Part shown: in pieces, positions 1 through 8,816 of the stretch | How the letters are laid out: each line of letters begins with the position of its first letter | How positions within the stretch are numbered: position 1 is the first letter of the stretch | Source: Pseudonocardia sp. CNS-139 | Lineage (GTDB): Bacteria; Actinomycetota; Actinomycetes; Mycobacteriales; Pseudonocardiaceae | Length of the DNA: 38,691 nucleotides | Reading direction: 5' to 3' | Assembly: GCA_001942415.1 (NCBI GenBank) | Contig: MKJX01000213.1 | Location: 1-38,691 of the forward strand | The notes under the pieces: generated by a model | The model's database searches: none | What the model saw: only the letters and a program-made list of their open reading frames with translations | What the model was told of the DNA's origin: nothing | Translations under genes and position numbers: made by a program

Positions 1-1908
1 GGTTGATGGCGTCCTCCACGACCTGGCGCATGAACGGGAAGTTCGGGCGCCGGTGTTGAAGTGCCCGTTGTCCTCCTCCGGGTCCGGCAGGTTCGGGTCG
101 AACGAGATGCTCTCCAGCTGGATGCCGCCGTCGCCGGTGGCGAGCGACGCGAGCGGGCCCAGCACCTGCTGCGGGATGTTCGTCGCGACGCTGTTGGTGG
201 TGGCCGCGGCGAGGCTCTGGAAGTTCGCGAGCAGGTCGGCGGGGCTCTTCTGGGTCAGGATGTTCTGGATCAGGCAGCGCTGGCGGCCCATCCGCGCGTA
301 GTCGGTGGAGCCGGTGCGCGAGCGGGCGTACGCGAGCGCCTGCTCGCCGGTCAACTGCTGGATGCCGGGCTCGATGTAGCCGTCCGGGCGCACCAGGCGG
401 CCGCTCGGCGTGATGCCGCCGATCGGGATGCGCTCGGGCCCGACGTCCACGGTGAGGCCGCCGAGCGCGTCGATGATCGACGCGAAGCCGGCCATGTTGA
501 CCTCGACGTAGTAGTCGAGGTCCAGCCCGAGCATGTGCCCGATGGTCTGGTGGAGCAGGTTGAGGCCGCGGTCGTCGGTCGGCTCGGCCGGGGCCATGTC
601 CGGATGGTCGCGGCCCCACGCGTACACGGCGTTGAGCAGGTAGTTGCCCGAGAGCGGGTCGGAGTCGTCGTGGAAGCCGCGGGGGAACTCCTCCTCCATC
701 GGCGAGCCGGCCGGGAACTGCGCGTACCCGATGTTGCGGGGCAGCCCGAAGAGCACGGTGCGCCCCGAGCGGGTGTCGATGCTCGCGACCATCATCGTGT
801 CGGTGCGGGCGCCGGTGCGGTCCGGCCCGGCGTCGCTGCCCACCAGCAGGACGTTGAGCCGCGGCTTGGCGATCGCGACCTCCGCCGCCGTGCCGCCGCC
901 ACCGTCGAACAGCTCGTCGAGCAGGTTGCGCTGGGAGTTGGCGAGGTTCGCGGCGAACCCCAGCGGCGCGGCCACCACCAGGCACAGCGCCGCCACCGTC
1001 CCGACGCCGAGCACCTGGCGGCCGACGGCGAGCCCCGGCGGGCGGCCGACGAGGTAGGTGTGCAGGATCACGCCGACCCACGCCAGCGCGGCGGCGAGGC
1101 AGCCGAGCGAGACGGCGACGAGCACGTTGCTCGACAGCGCGGTCGCGACGAGCTGCTCCCGGCCGGCCGACAGCACGAGCGCCGCGAGCCCGCCCAGTAC
1201 CAGCAGGAACACGCCGAGGACGACGGCGCCGACGCGCGTCCGGCCCAGTATCAGGTGCCCGGAGCCGGGCGCGACGGTGGCCGATGCGGTGGCGAGCAGG
1301 GCCCGGCCGAGGGTGCGCCGCGGGCCGCGGGCGCGCGCCCCGGCGGGCCGCCCGCCCTTCCGGGCGACGGACGTGCGGGCGGGGGGAGCTCCGCGTCGGA
1401 CCGCGCCGAACGGTCGGACCTCTGCCCCCGGCCGGTGAGCGCGGTCTGCTCGGTGTCGCGCGGCCGGGGCGCCGCTGCCCGGGCCGCGGCGGCCCGCCCG
1501 GCGGGCGCGGGGCCGGCGGCTTCCCGTCGGGCGGCCGCGGTGGCGTCCGGCCCGGCTGCGGCGGTTTCTGCGGCGATGTCTGCCCCGTCCTCGACCGGAC
1601 GCCGGGCGGCGGGGCGGGCGCTGCGGTCCGGGGGGCGCCGGCGCGCCGGACGCGGGACGGGGTGTGTCCCGGCCGGGCTCGCCACGGGGACGTCGGACGT
1701 CCGGGCCCTGCGGCGGCACCGGGCGGGTGGACGGGTCGCCGGCCCGCGGCGGCCCGGACCGGAGCGCCGGGGCCGGCCGGGCGGGCGGTTCCGCGGGCGG
1801 TCCGGGACGCCGCGGCAGGGGCTGGCTGCGGGTCGGCGGGGCGGGTGGCGGCTGGGAGGGTGGCACCCCGCGACCGCGTCCGAGGGCGCGCCGATCGTCG
1901 TCGCTCAT
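1..1908 (-). CDS. LytR-CpsA-Psr (LCP) family cell-wall glycopolymer ligase, 3' end outside window
   Basis: LCP proteins transfer undecaprenyl-linked glycopolymers (arabinogalactan or teichoic-type polymers) onto peptidoglycan at the outer face of the membrane. The ATG at 1908 (MSDDDRRALGRG) opens a cytoplasmic Pro/Arg-rich tail of about 200 residues, followed by three hydrophobic segments (about residues 228-250, 261-288, 300-321). The LCP domain starts near residue 350 (NVLLVGSDAG, then RTDTMMVASID, LFGLPRN, YYVEVNMAGF and YARSRTGSTDYARMGRQ with the conserved arginines). Near 45-52 the frame breaks: ...HFNTGAP should continue as NFPFMRQVVEDAIN but one C is missing. The tail between about 1340 and 1640 is low complexity and readable in several frames, so its exact sequence is unsure. 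The C-terminus lies beyond position 1. Confidence 0.88.
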   Translation of the reverse strand, partial: MSDDDRRALGRGRGVPPSQPPPAPPTRSQPLPRRPGPPAEPPARPAPALRSGPPRAGDPSTRPVPPQGPDVRRPRGEPGRDTPRPASGAPAPPGPQRPPRRPASGRGRGRHRRRNRRSRAGRHRGRPTGSRRPRARRAGRRGPGSGAPAARHRADRAHRPGAEVRPFGAVRRGAPPARTSVARKGGRPAGARARGPRRTLGRALLATASATVAPGSGHLILGRTRVGAVVLGVFLLVLGGLAALVLSAGREQLVATALSSNVLVAVSLGCLAAALAWVGVILHTYLVGRPPGLAVGRQVLGVGTVAALCLVVAAPLGFAANLANSQRNLLDELFDGGGGTAAEVAIAKPRLNVLLVGSDAGPDRTGARTDTMMVASIDTRSGRTVLFGLPRNIGYAQFPAGSPMEEEFPRGFHDDSDPLSGNYLLNAVYAWGRDHPDMAPAEPTDDRGLNLLHQTIGHMLGLDLDYYVEVNMAGFASIIDALGGLTVDVGPERIPIGGITPSGRLVRPDGYIEPGIQQLTGEQALAYARSRTGSTDYARMGRQRCLIQNILTQKSPADLLANFQSLAAATTNSVATNIPQQVLGPLASLATGDGGIQLESISFDPNLPDPEEDNGHFNTGARTSRSCARSWRTPST

Positions 1909-2159
1909 CGGGGCACCCCCTAACGGTCGATTGGAAGGACAACGACGTTCAGGACACGGTCTCGCCGATGAAACCTGCCGGAGCCTACTGCGCGTGACGA
2001 TCTGTGCTGAGGCGCACCTCGACAGTGTCCGTTCGGAGTAGTTCGTACCGGCCGAAGCGCCCTGCGCCACTGCGCGTTGACGTCACCTGTCCGACCATAG
2101 GGCCGTTCCGGGGAGGCACTCCCGTTCGGCTCGGCCGCACTCCCGAGCACACTGTCCCC

Positions 2160-2888
2160 GTGCAGGCACCCGACCCGTCCGCGGCCGTCGCCGCGGCCGT
2201 CGTGCTGGCCGGCGGGAGCGGTACCCGTGTCGGGGCCGACCGAAACAAGGTCTACCTCCCCGTGGGGGGCCGGCCGGTGCTCGCGTGGTCGCTCGACACG
2301 TTCGCCGGGATGCCGGGGATCGGGCCGGTGGTGCTCGTCGTCCGGGACGCGGACCGCGCACTGGCCGCCGAGCTGCTGCGGGGTGACGGCGGGGGCGACG
2401 CCGAGATCGTCACGGGCGGCGGCACGCGCCAGGAGTCGGAGCTGGCGGCGCTGCGCCACCTCGCGCCCCGGATCGCCGACGGCACCGTCGACGTCGTGCT
2501 GCTGCACGACGGCGCCCGCCCGCTCGCCGGCCGCGCCCTCGCCGCGGAGGTGCTGCGGGTCGCGCGGGCGGACGGCGGGGCGGTGCCCGGCCTGGTCCGC
2601 GACGACCTCGCGCCGGCCGGCCCGGACGCGACGCTGGCCGGTGCGGCGCCTGCGGGCCTGGTGGCCGTCCAGACCCCGCAGGGCTTCCGGGCGAAGCCGC
2701 TGCTCGCCGCGTACGAGGAGGCGGCCCGCGCCGGGTTCGCCGGCACGGACACGGCCTCGTGCATGGAGCGGTTCGGGCCCGGCGTGACGGTGCGGCGGGT
2801 GCCGGGCCACGCCCGCAACATCAAGATCACCTACGCGCACGACCTGGTGGCCGTCGAGCACGCGCTGCGCGCCGTCCGCACCGGGTAG
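2160..2888 (+). CDS. ispD: 2-C-methyl-D-erythritol 4-phosphate cytidylyltransferase (IspD-like)
   Basis: IspD makes CDP-methylerythritol from MEP and CTP in the non-mevalonate isoprenoid pathway, in the cytosol. The 242-residue protein has the nucleotide-binding N-terminus (VLAGGSGTRVG, NKVYLPVGGRPVLAWSL), HDGARPL, VQTPQGF and a C-terminal ARNIKITYAHDL close to the IspD signature NIKITTPEDL. The motif TDDAS is changed to TDTAS. The GTG at 2160 is chosen because an earlier in-frame ATG at 2004 would add 52 residues without family similarity. No ispF or carD neighbour is present, so this could be a second, diverged paralog acting on another sugar or polyol phosphate. It ends 15 nt from the convergent IclR gene. 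Confidence 0.82.
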   Translation: MQAPDPSAAVAAAVVLAGGSGTRVGADRNKVYLPVGGRPVLAWSLDTFAGMPGIGPVVLVVRDADRALAAELLRGDGGGDAEIVTGGGTRQESELAALRHLAPRIADGTVDVVLLHDGARPLAGRALAAEVLRVARADGGAVPGLVRDDLAPAGPDATLAGAAPAGLVAVQTPQGFRAKPLLAAYEEAARAGFAGTDTASCMERFGPGVTVRRVPGHARNIKITYAHDLVAVEHALRAVRTG

Positions 2889-2903
2889 CCGATCGGGCCG
2901 GGA

Positions 2904-3684
2904 TCACAGCGGCTGGCCCAGCGCCCGGGAGATCGCCCGCGCGCTCGTGCGCAGCAGCGGGGCCAGCGCGTGCGCCGACGCCGTCCCGTGCCGCACGACG
3001 AGCGAGACGGCCGCGACCACGGCCCCGCGGGCGTCCACCACCGGTGCCGCGACCGAGAGCGCGTCCATCGTCACCTGCCGGTCGCTCACCGCGAACCCGG
3101 ACGTCCGCACGTCGGCGAGCATGCGGCGCAGCTGCGCCGGGTCGGTGACGGTCATCGGCGTGAACCGCTCGATCCGCCCGCCCAGCACCTCCTCCTGCAG
3201 CTCGGCGGCGCGTGTGCGAGCAGCACCAGCCCCACGCCCGTCGCCGTCAGCGCGAACCGGCCGCCGACGCGCGTGCGCACGGGCACGGCCCCGGTGCCCG
3301 CGATGCGCTCGACGAACACCAGCTCGCCGCCCTCGCGCACCGCGAGCTGGACGTTCTCGCGGGTGATCTGGGAGAGGTCCTCCAGGAACGGGAGGGCGCG
3401 TTCGCGCAGGCCCTGGCCGCGCGGCGCCAGCGCGCCGACCTCCCACAGCCGCAGCCCGACGCGGTAGCAGCCGTCCTCGCCGCGCTCCAGGCGCCCCACT
3501 CCACCAGCCCGGCGAGCATCCGGTGCACCGTCGAGACGGGCAGCCCGGTCTGGCGGGCCAGCTCGCTGAGCGTCATGGCCGGCCGCTCCGCCGAGAACGC
3601 GCCCAGGATCTGCAGGGCGCGGGCCAGCACCGGTCCGGTGCCTGCCCCGCGCGTCCCGGTGACTCTCCCGGACGTCGCGGTCAT
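2904..3684 (-). CDS. IclR-family transcriptional regulator (two single-base frame breaks)
   Basis: The N-terminal winged helix-turn-helix (about residues 18-75: VLARALQILGAF, TLSELARQTGLPVSTVHRML) is followed by an IclR effector-binding domain (YRVGLRLWEVG, LPFLEDLSQITRENVQLAVREG, MTVTDPAQLRRMLADVR, LSVAAPVVDARGAVVAAVSLV). The frame breaks near 3490 (a G run) and near 3208 (a C run); restoring one base at each gives 260 residues, normal for the family. It is the last gene of a (-) cluster behind the secreted hydrolase and its small partner, so the likely role is control of glycoside use; this is inference. A 15-bp dyad at 3758-3772, 74 nt before its start, fits IclR-type autoregulation. Confidence 0.86.
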
Positions 3685-3757
3685 GGCGGCGGCTCCGTCG
3701 TCGCAGCGGCAGGAATCCGTCCATGATCCGCTTCGGGGTGCACGCGCCGCACCGTCC

Positions 3758-3772
3758 TTCCGTGGAGCGGAA
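3758..3772. promoter_or_regulatory. IclR-type operator candidate
   Basis: The sequence TTCCGTGGAGCGGAA is a perfect 5-bp dyad (TTCCG/CGGAA) around a 5-nt centre. Many IclR-family operators have this size and these half-sites. It lies between the apiosidase-like stop codon and the iclR start codon, so autoregulation is the simplest reading. Confidence 0.55.
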
Positions 3773-3789
3773 TGCTTCTCGCGGCGCAG

Positions 3790-5364
3790 CTACGCGTCGA
3801 GGACGAGCACCCAGTCCTCGTCGTCGGGCGCCGTGAACTCCGGCCCGCCGCCGCTCCCGGCCTCGGACGCGCCGGTGCGCGGGTTGAACCACGTGACCTC
3901 GGCGACCGGCCCGGCCAGCGCGGACGGGTCGATCTCCACCGACCCGCCCTCGGGCAGGTAGAGCATCGCCCACTCGCCGGACTCCGCCCGCGTGGCCCGC
4001 GCGGTGCCGCCGACGACCATGCCCTGGTCCGGCACGCGGTCGAAGTAGGACCGCGACAGCATCAGGTCCTTGAGGTGGTGCATCTGCGTGGCGCCCTCGT
4101 GGTTGATCGCCTCGTACCACGGGTCGCGCACCTCGTACGGGGCGTCCATGCCGGGCTCCCAGAACTGGTGCACCGCGCCGTTGCCGTACGTGTGCCCGGC
4201 CGCACCCGAGAACACCTGGTAGTAGGCCGCGCCGCGGGCGTGCACGGCGGTCTTCCAGCCCTCGTCGGAGTTCCAGTTGAACGGGTGTTCCTCGTAGAAC
4301 ACCTCGCTGTCGATCACCGGCTTCACCGGCGTGCGGTCGTAGTCCTCGACGATCAGCGCGGTGAGCTGGTCGAACGACTTGCGCTTGTGGCTGCCCTGGA
4401 TCAGATTGAAGTCGATCACCGGGCTGTCGTTGGGGAACATCTCCGTGGAGGACTCCTCGCCCCACGGGTGGAACGAGACCAGCTCGTCGTCGCCCGCGGT
4501 GGCGCGGATGCCCGCGGCCAGCTCCGTCCAGACCTCCGGGGTGTTGCCACCGGAGTTGGACGGGCGGTCGCCGCCGAGCACGAAGATCACGCCCTTGTCG
4601 CCGTAGCGCTCGCCGAGGAACTCGCCGTAGGCCCGCGCGTTGCCCTCGTCGAGCACCTCGGGGCCGTCCTCGACCATGCTTCCCCAGGCCGCCCACAGCG
4701 CGACGTAGAGGCCGCGCGCGTTGGCGTGGTCGATCATGAAGTCGACGTCGTCCCAGTAGTCGTCGTCCGGGCCGGGCCCGACGGCCGGCTCGGCCGGGTT
4801 GCGGTCGACGAGCGGGAGGTGCCCGGCGGGCGTCGGGACGTCGAGCCCGCCCTTCTCGGCGAGCGCGACCGCCTGGATCACGGTGAACCCCTGCTCGGCC
4901 CGGGTGTCGAGGTAGCGCCGGGCGTCCTCCCGGCTGGCCCGGTGGAACATCTCCCAGCCCGTGTCGGCCAGCCAGAAGAACGGCTCGCCGTCGGTGAACT
5001 GCAGGAACCGGCCGTTGGGGGAGACCTCGACGGGCCGCAGGCCGGCCGGCTCCGCCTCCGACGGCGGGATCTCGGGCAGCGTCTCGATCGGCGCGCCCTC
5101 CGCGCACCGCTCGGGCGGGTAGCTGTCCGCGCCGATCCCGAGCCGGTCGAGCTCGGCGCGGATCCGCGCGGCCCGCGGGTCGTCCACGCCGGCGATCGAG
5201 CGGGCGAGCTGGCGGGCCTCGGGGTACCAGCCCGCGCAGCGCGGGTCGGGGTCGCCGGGCGCACCGACGGACGCGCCCGCCGTCGCGAGCACGGCGGCGC
5301 AGCAGAGCGCGGCCACGACCGCGGTGACGGGCCGGGCGCGGCGGGGCGCGGCGGGGCCGGTCAT
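3790..5364 (-). CDS. secreted apiosidase-like glycoside hydrolase (DUF4038/GH140-type)
   Basis: GH140-type enzymes cleave terminal apiose or related sugars from plant pectin side chains. The 524-residue protein starts at ATG 5364, overlapping the upstream gene by ATGA. It has a signal peptide (RRARPVTAVVAALCCAAVLATA) and then a short Cys-containing helical region (about residues 40-85). The DUF4038 barrel runs from about 105 (GRFLQFTDGEPFFWLADTGW) through IFVLGGDRPSN and PVIDSEVFYEEHPFNW, which carry candidate catalytic Asp and Glu. A C-terminal beta domain of the PF12904 type (about 430-524: GEWAMLYLPEGGSVEID, VTWFNPRTG) follows. No frame break is seen. Context: small secreted protein upstream, IclR regulator downstream. 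The substrate is not proven. Confidence 0.85.
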   Translation of the reverse strand: MTGPAAPRRARPVTAVVAALCCAAVLATAGASVGAPGDPDPRCAGWYPEARQLARSIAGVDDPRAARIRAELDRLGIGADSYPPERCAEGAPIETLPEIPPSEAEPAGLRPVEVSPNGRFLQFTDGEPFFWLADTGWEMFHRASREDARRYLDTRAEQGFTVIQAVALAEKGGLDVPTPAGHLPLVDRNPAEPAVGPGPDDDYWDDVDFMIDHANARGLYVALWAAWGSMVEDGPEVLDEGNARAYGEFLGERYGDKGVIFVLGGDRPSNSGGNTPEVWTELAAGIRATAGDDELVSFHPWGEESSTEMFPNDSPVIDFNLIQGSHKRKSFDQLTALIVEDYDRTPVKPVIDSEVFYEEHPFNWNSDEGWKTAVHARGAAYYQVFSGAAGHTYGNGAVHQFWEPGMDAPYEVRDPWYEAINHEGATQMHHLKDLMLSRSYFDRVPDQGMVVGGTARATRAESGEWAMLYLPEGGSVEIDPSALAGPVAEVTWFNPRTGASEAGSGGGPEFTAPDDEDWVLVLDA

Positions 5365-5789
5365 CGACCGCCCGGCTCCGGGCAGCCGGCTTGGTCGGGG
5401 CGGGTGGTGGTGCGGGCGCCGGTGATCTCGGCGGGCTGCCCGTCCGGGCCGATCACCACGACCTCCGAACCGGGGCCGACGGCGTCGGCCAGCGCCTCGA
5501 CCAGCGCGGCGAGCAGGTCGGCCGGCTCGTCGCCGTCCTCGTCCGCGCCGCCCTCGGCACGCTCGGGCTCGCCGCCGGGGACGAACCCGGCGTCCGCGAG
5601 CCGCTCCCGCAGCCGGGCGCCGGGGTCGTCGGCGGGGACGTCCGCGAGCGCGTCGGCGAGGCGCTGGGCGTCGATCTCCCACTGCTCGGCGGGACAGGCT
5701 CCCGACTGCGCGGGGGCCGGGCCGCCCGCCGTGAGGACGGACGCCGCGACGGCGAGGGTCAGGACGACCCCGACGGTTCCCGCTGCCAT
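5361..5789 (-). CDS. small secreted Cys-containing protein, unknown function
   Basis: A 142-residue protein with a signal peptide (MAAGTVGVVLTLAVAASVLTAGG, cleavage after APAQ) and two mature cysteines, one just after the signal (GACPAEQW) and one near the C-terminus (AGCPEPGGR). The N-terminal mature region CPAEQWEIDAQRLADALADV..DDP resembles the region between signal peptide and catalytic domain of the adjacent apiosidase-like enzyme. Its stop overlaps the start of that enzyme (ATGA, 5361-5364), so the two are probably translationally coupled. I recognise no family. An acidic linker (about residues 78-92) separates two helical parts. Confidence 0.7.
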   Translation of the reverse strand: MAAGTVGVVLTLAVAASVLTAGGPAPAQSGACPAEQWEIDAQRLADALADVPADDPGARLRERLADAGFVPGGEPERAEGGADEDGDEPADLLAALVEALADAVGPGSEVVVIGPDGQPAEITGARTTTRPDQAGCPEPGGR

Positions 5790-5832
5790 CGCCTGCTCCC
5801 CGCACTCCGCGCACCGACCGTGACCGGCTGTG

Positions 5833-5838
5833 ACGCTA
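5833..5838 (-). promoter_or_regulatory. candidate -10 box for the secreted-hydrolase operon
   Basis: On the minus strand the sequence reads TAGCGT inside GCTAGCGTC, 44 nt before the ATG at 5789. It resembles actinobacterial sigma-A -10 hexamers. No clear -35 is seen. Confidence 0.35.
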
Positions 5839-6051
5839 GCAACGGGGACCCCGCCGCCGTGGGGGTTCCGGGAAGGTTCACCGGCCCTGGCGACGTACGG
5901 TGATCACCCGGACCGGTTGCGTACCATCGCACTGGTCACGGGCGGCCACCGAGCCGGTCATCGGCCACCCGGCCGGGCGGCATCCCGCGGCCCGGCCGCC
6001 CGGTGATGATCGAGACCGCGGTGCCACGGTGGCGGCCCGCGGGGCACTCGC

Positions 6052-6057
6052 TAGGCT
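6052..6057 (+). promoter_or_regulatory. candidate -10 box for the DUF574-type methyltransferase
   Basis: TAGGCT within GCTAGGCTGCG lies 38 nt before the GTG start at 6096. No convincing -35 is seen. Confidence 0.35.
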
Positions 6058-6095
6058 GCGACCGGGTCGGTCGTCGGGGGGTTGGAGGCACCAGC

Positions 6096-6925
6096 GTGAC
6101 GGAGAACTGGGCGGAGAGCCGCGGGCTCGACGGGAGCGAACCACCCCCGACCGTCGACGTCACGATCCCGTCCATCGCACGGGCGTACGACTACATCCTC
6201 GGCGGCAAGGAGCACTTCGAGGTCGACCGCCGGGTCTCGCAGGTGCTGTACGACGCCGTGCCCGAGGCCGGGCTGCTCGCCCGCTCGGGCCGCGACCTCA
6301 TCCGCCGCACCGTCAACTACCTCGTCGGCGAGCTGGGCATCCGGCAGCTGATCGACATCGGCTCGGGTCTGCCGACGGTCGGCAACGTGCACGAGATCGC
6401 GCACTCCATCGACCCCGACACCCACGTCTCTACGTCGACAACGACCCGCTGGTGCTCGCGCACGGCCGCGCGCTGCTCGCCGACGAGCGCCGCACGACGG
6501 TGATCACGGCGGACATCCGCGACCCCGCCGCGATCTTCGAGAACCCGTCGACCCGCGAGTTCATCGACTTCGAGAAGCCCTACGCGGTGCTCTGCGTGAG
6601 CATCTTCCACCACCTGGGTGACGAGGACGCGTACGTCACCGCGGAGGAGATCAAGCGGCGGCTGGCCCCCGGCACCTACCTGATGCTCGCCAACTTCGTC
6701 GACGACGACGAGCCGCGGGCCAAGGAGATGGAGCGCGCGTTCCTCGAGGGCGGGCTGGGCACCGGGCGCTTCCGCACCTGGTCGGAGCTGCGCCGGTTCA
6801 ACGAGGGCCTCGAACTGGTCGAGCCCGGGCTCGTCTACGCCAACGACTGGCACCCCGACGAGTTCACCCCGGTCGACAGCCCGATCCACACGCTCTTCGC
6901 GGCTGCGCTGGGTCGTAAGGTCTGA
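6096..6925 (+). CDS. SAM-dependent methyltransferase, DUF574/Methyltransf_19 family (one frame break)
   Basis: This large actinobacterial family is mostly of unknown substrate. The GTG at 6096 is supported by GGAGG at 6084-6088. The N-terminus (PSIARAYDYILGGKEHFEVDR) is the family hallmark. A Rossmann core follows: RQLIDIGSGLPTVGNVHEIA (SAM loop), LYVDNDPLVLAH (ribose-binding acid), ITADIRDP and VLCVSIFHHLGD. The C-terminus has HPDEFTPVDSPIHTLFAAALGRK. The frame breaks near 6429, where HV should be followed by LYVDND; one C is missing. Repaired length is 276 residues, normal for the family. It stands alone between divergent and tandem neighbours. Confidence 0.88.
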
Positions 6926-7065
6926 CGCCGATCGGAGCACGCCGGCGGCCCGCTCACCCCGTGTAGGCGGCCGCTCACGTCACGGGCCGCGATCCGCCGG
7001 ACGTCCGGATAACGGGCGGCGATGCCGGGCGACCACAGAGTCACCCCAGCATCGGAGACCCTGTG

Positions 7066-7916
7066 ATGAGCGCTCCCCGCTCCGGACCCGAGAACCCGAC
7101 CGCCGGCCTGACCCCGATCACCGGCGACCACGACGTGGTCGTGACCGGCGAGGAGCACCACCAGGCCGCGCTGCGTCCGTACGCGCCGCACCCGGGCGGG
7201 CGCGCCGCCGCGTCGCCGCGGAGCTCGTCCCCGCGCCGATCGGCCACGGCACCTACGCCGGCCGGCCCGGCGTCGAGGTCCGCCTGGACGGGCACCGCGT
7301 CGGTGAGCTGACGGCACTCATGGCCCAGCGCTACGGGCCGCTCGTCGTCGACGTGCTGCGCCGCGGCGGCCGTCCGGCGTGCCTCGCGCTCGTGCGCGAC
7401 GGGAAACGCGGGCTGGAGATGGTGCTGCAGCTGCCCGACCTGCGCACCCCGCGCCGCCGGTGGCGGCGCCGCACTCGCTGCCGCTCGGGTCCGGCTCGCC
7501 CCCGCCCACCGGTGCCCACCGGATCGACGGGAAGCGGCGCGGGCGCCGGCCGCTGCTGGTCGGGGCCGGGGTCGTCGCCCTGCTCGTCGTGATCGGGGCG
7601 AGCATGAACGGCCGGGGCGCGGTGGACGAGCGACCGAGCCGGTCGCCGCGCCGGCCACCACGGCCACCACGGCCACCACGCGCCGGCGACCACGACCACG
7701 ACCGCGGCCCCGGTGCCGGTCGAGCCGCCACCACCGCCACCGCCGCCGGCCCCGCCCGCGCAGCCGCGGACGTCCGACTGCAACCCGAACTACTCCGGAT
7801 GCGTCCCGAACTCGCCGGTCGACCTCGACTGCCCGGACGTGGACGGGCCCGTGCGTGTGATCGGCTCGGACGTCTACCGCCTCGACCGAGAGGGCGACGG
7901 GGTGGCCTGCGAGTAG
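7066..7916 (+). CDS. HIRAN-like / TM / Excalibur-like membrane protein (about four frame breaks)
   Basis: The N-terminal part (about residues 20-95: DVVVTGEEHHQAALRPY, VAAELVPAP, VEVRLDGHRVGELTALMAQRYGPLV) resembles a HIRAN domain, a small beta fold that binds DNA ends or similar ligands. A Pro-rich stretch, a basic patch (GKRRGRR) and one TM helix (PLLVGAGVVALLVVIGASM, about 165-185) follow. Then come a Thr/Ala/Pro linker and a C-terminal Cys/Asp module (DCNPNYSGCVP, LDCPDVDG, DREGDGVACE) like calcium-binding Excalibur domains. Breaks near 7200, 7455, 7640 and 7675 each look like one lost base; the repaired length is 284 residues. ATG 7066 or GTG 7063 could be the start; GGAGA precedes both. 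The predicted topology is HIRAN inside, Excalibur outside. Confidence 0.62.
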
Positions 7917-8114
7917 GTGTGTCTACACCGCGTCAGGGCGCGCCCGGCCCGTCACCGCGGGAGGCGAACACGCGCTTCGGCATGTCGCGCGCGAGACCGG
8001 CCGCGGCGCGCCTCTGACCAGCGACGTTGACGCGGAGTGCCGATCGCCGACCCCGGTCGCCCGCCCGGCTGGCCGGTCTGGACGCGTCCCGGTCAGGCGT
8101 GATCATGTGGTGGC

Positions 8115-8816
8115 ATGACGGCGGATGTGGGGTTCGGAAAGCGCTCCCGACTGGTCGCAGACCTGACGGAGCGGATCTGCTCCGGCCGCCTGGCCCACGG
8201 CGAGCGACTGCCGGGGGAGGTGCAGCTCGCCCAGCGGTACCACGTCAGCCGGGGCACCGTCCGCGGCGCGCTCTCCGAGCTGCAGCGCCGCAACCTGATC
8301 GCCACCGAGACGGGCGTCGGCTCGTTCGTCACGTTCCACGGGGAGACCTCCGGGCCGACCGGCGGGTGGGCGGAGGAGCTGGCCGCGTGCGCGGACGTCC
8401 GCGTCGAGGTGCTCGGCATCGAGCACGGCGGCCCGCCGGAGCTGGCCGAGCGGCACGGCCCGCTGGTCACGGTCCGGCAGCTGCGGCGGGGCAGCGCGAG
8501 CCGGCCGGTCGCGCTGGAGACCTCGTACGTGCCCGGCACCGGCGCGCTCGCCGACCTCCCGTGCCGCGGCTTCGTCGACGGCACGCTCACCGGGACCCTC
8601 GCCGCCGCCGGGCTGGAGCCCGCCAGCGGCGAGCAGTGGATCGACGTCCTCCCGCTCGGCGCCGGCACCGCCCGGGTGCTGGAACGGCGGCCGGGCGAGC
8701 TGTTCCTGCACGCCACGCGCGTCACGCGCACCGCGGACGGCGGGCTCGTCGAGCACGTCGAGAGCCTGCTCGACCCGGCCCGGTTCCGGTTCCACCTCCC
8801 GTTCGGCGACCGTTGA
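8115..8816 (+). CDS. GntR-family (HutC-type) regulator with UTRA domain
   Basis: The N-terminal GntR winged helix (about residues 10-75: RLVADLTERICSGRLAHGERLPGEVQLAQRYHVSRGTVRGALSEL, split by LQRRNLIATETGVGSFV) is followed by a UTRA ligand-binding domain (about 95-230: TVRQLRRGSASRPVALETSYVP, FVDGTLTGTLAAAGLEP, LEHVESLLDP type ending). It is 233 residues with no frame break. Its stop overlaps the TTG start of the ADP-ribosylglycohydrolase (TTGA), so it heads that cassette and probably senses a metabolite handled by it. The ligand is unknown. Confidence 0.9.
   Translation: MTADVGFGKRSRLVADLTERICSGRLAHGERLPGEVQLAQRYHVSRGTVRGALSELQRRNLIATETGVGSFVTFHGETSGPTGGWAEELAACADVRVEVLGIEHGGPPELAERHGPLVTVRQLRRGSASRPVALETSYVPGTGALADLPCRGFVDGTLTGTLAAAGLEPASGEQWIDVLPLGAGTARVLERRPGELFLHATRVTRTADGGLVEHVESLLDPARFRFHLPFGDR

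Larger units (their letters stand above)
5790..6095. other. divergent intergenic region, 306 nt
   Basis: No coding sequence is seen here. It separates the (-) secreted-protein operon from the (+) methyltransferase. It holds candidate -10 boxes facing each way (TAGCGT on the minus strand at 5838-5833, TAGGCT on the plus strand at 6052-6057) and a GC-rich inverted repeat (CCGGGCGG at 5973-5980 with CCGCCCGG at 5996-6003). Confidence 0.5.

Noticed and set aside
61..1923. Long open frame on the plus strand (620 codons)
   Set aside because: It is the complement of the LCP gene; its translation is Arg/Ala/Gly-rich with no family motif, while the minus strand shows clear LCP blocks and membrane helices.
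2004..2159. N-terminal extension of the IspD-like protein from ATG 2004
   Set aside because: The added 52 residues have no IspD similarity and would fill the divergent promoter region; GTG 2160 places the nucleotide-binding motif at the normal distance.
5790..6095. Non-coding RNA or small gene in the 306-nt divergent gap
   Set aside because: Short open frames there lack ribosome sites and protein-like composition, and no recognisable RNA fold was seen.
7916..7929. GGTGT-GTCT-ACACC dyad as the GntR operator
   Set aside because: It is nearly 190 nt from gntR, only a 5-bp stem, and lies right after a stop codon, so a weak terminator or chance is as likely.
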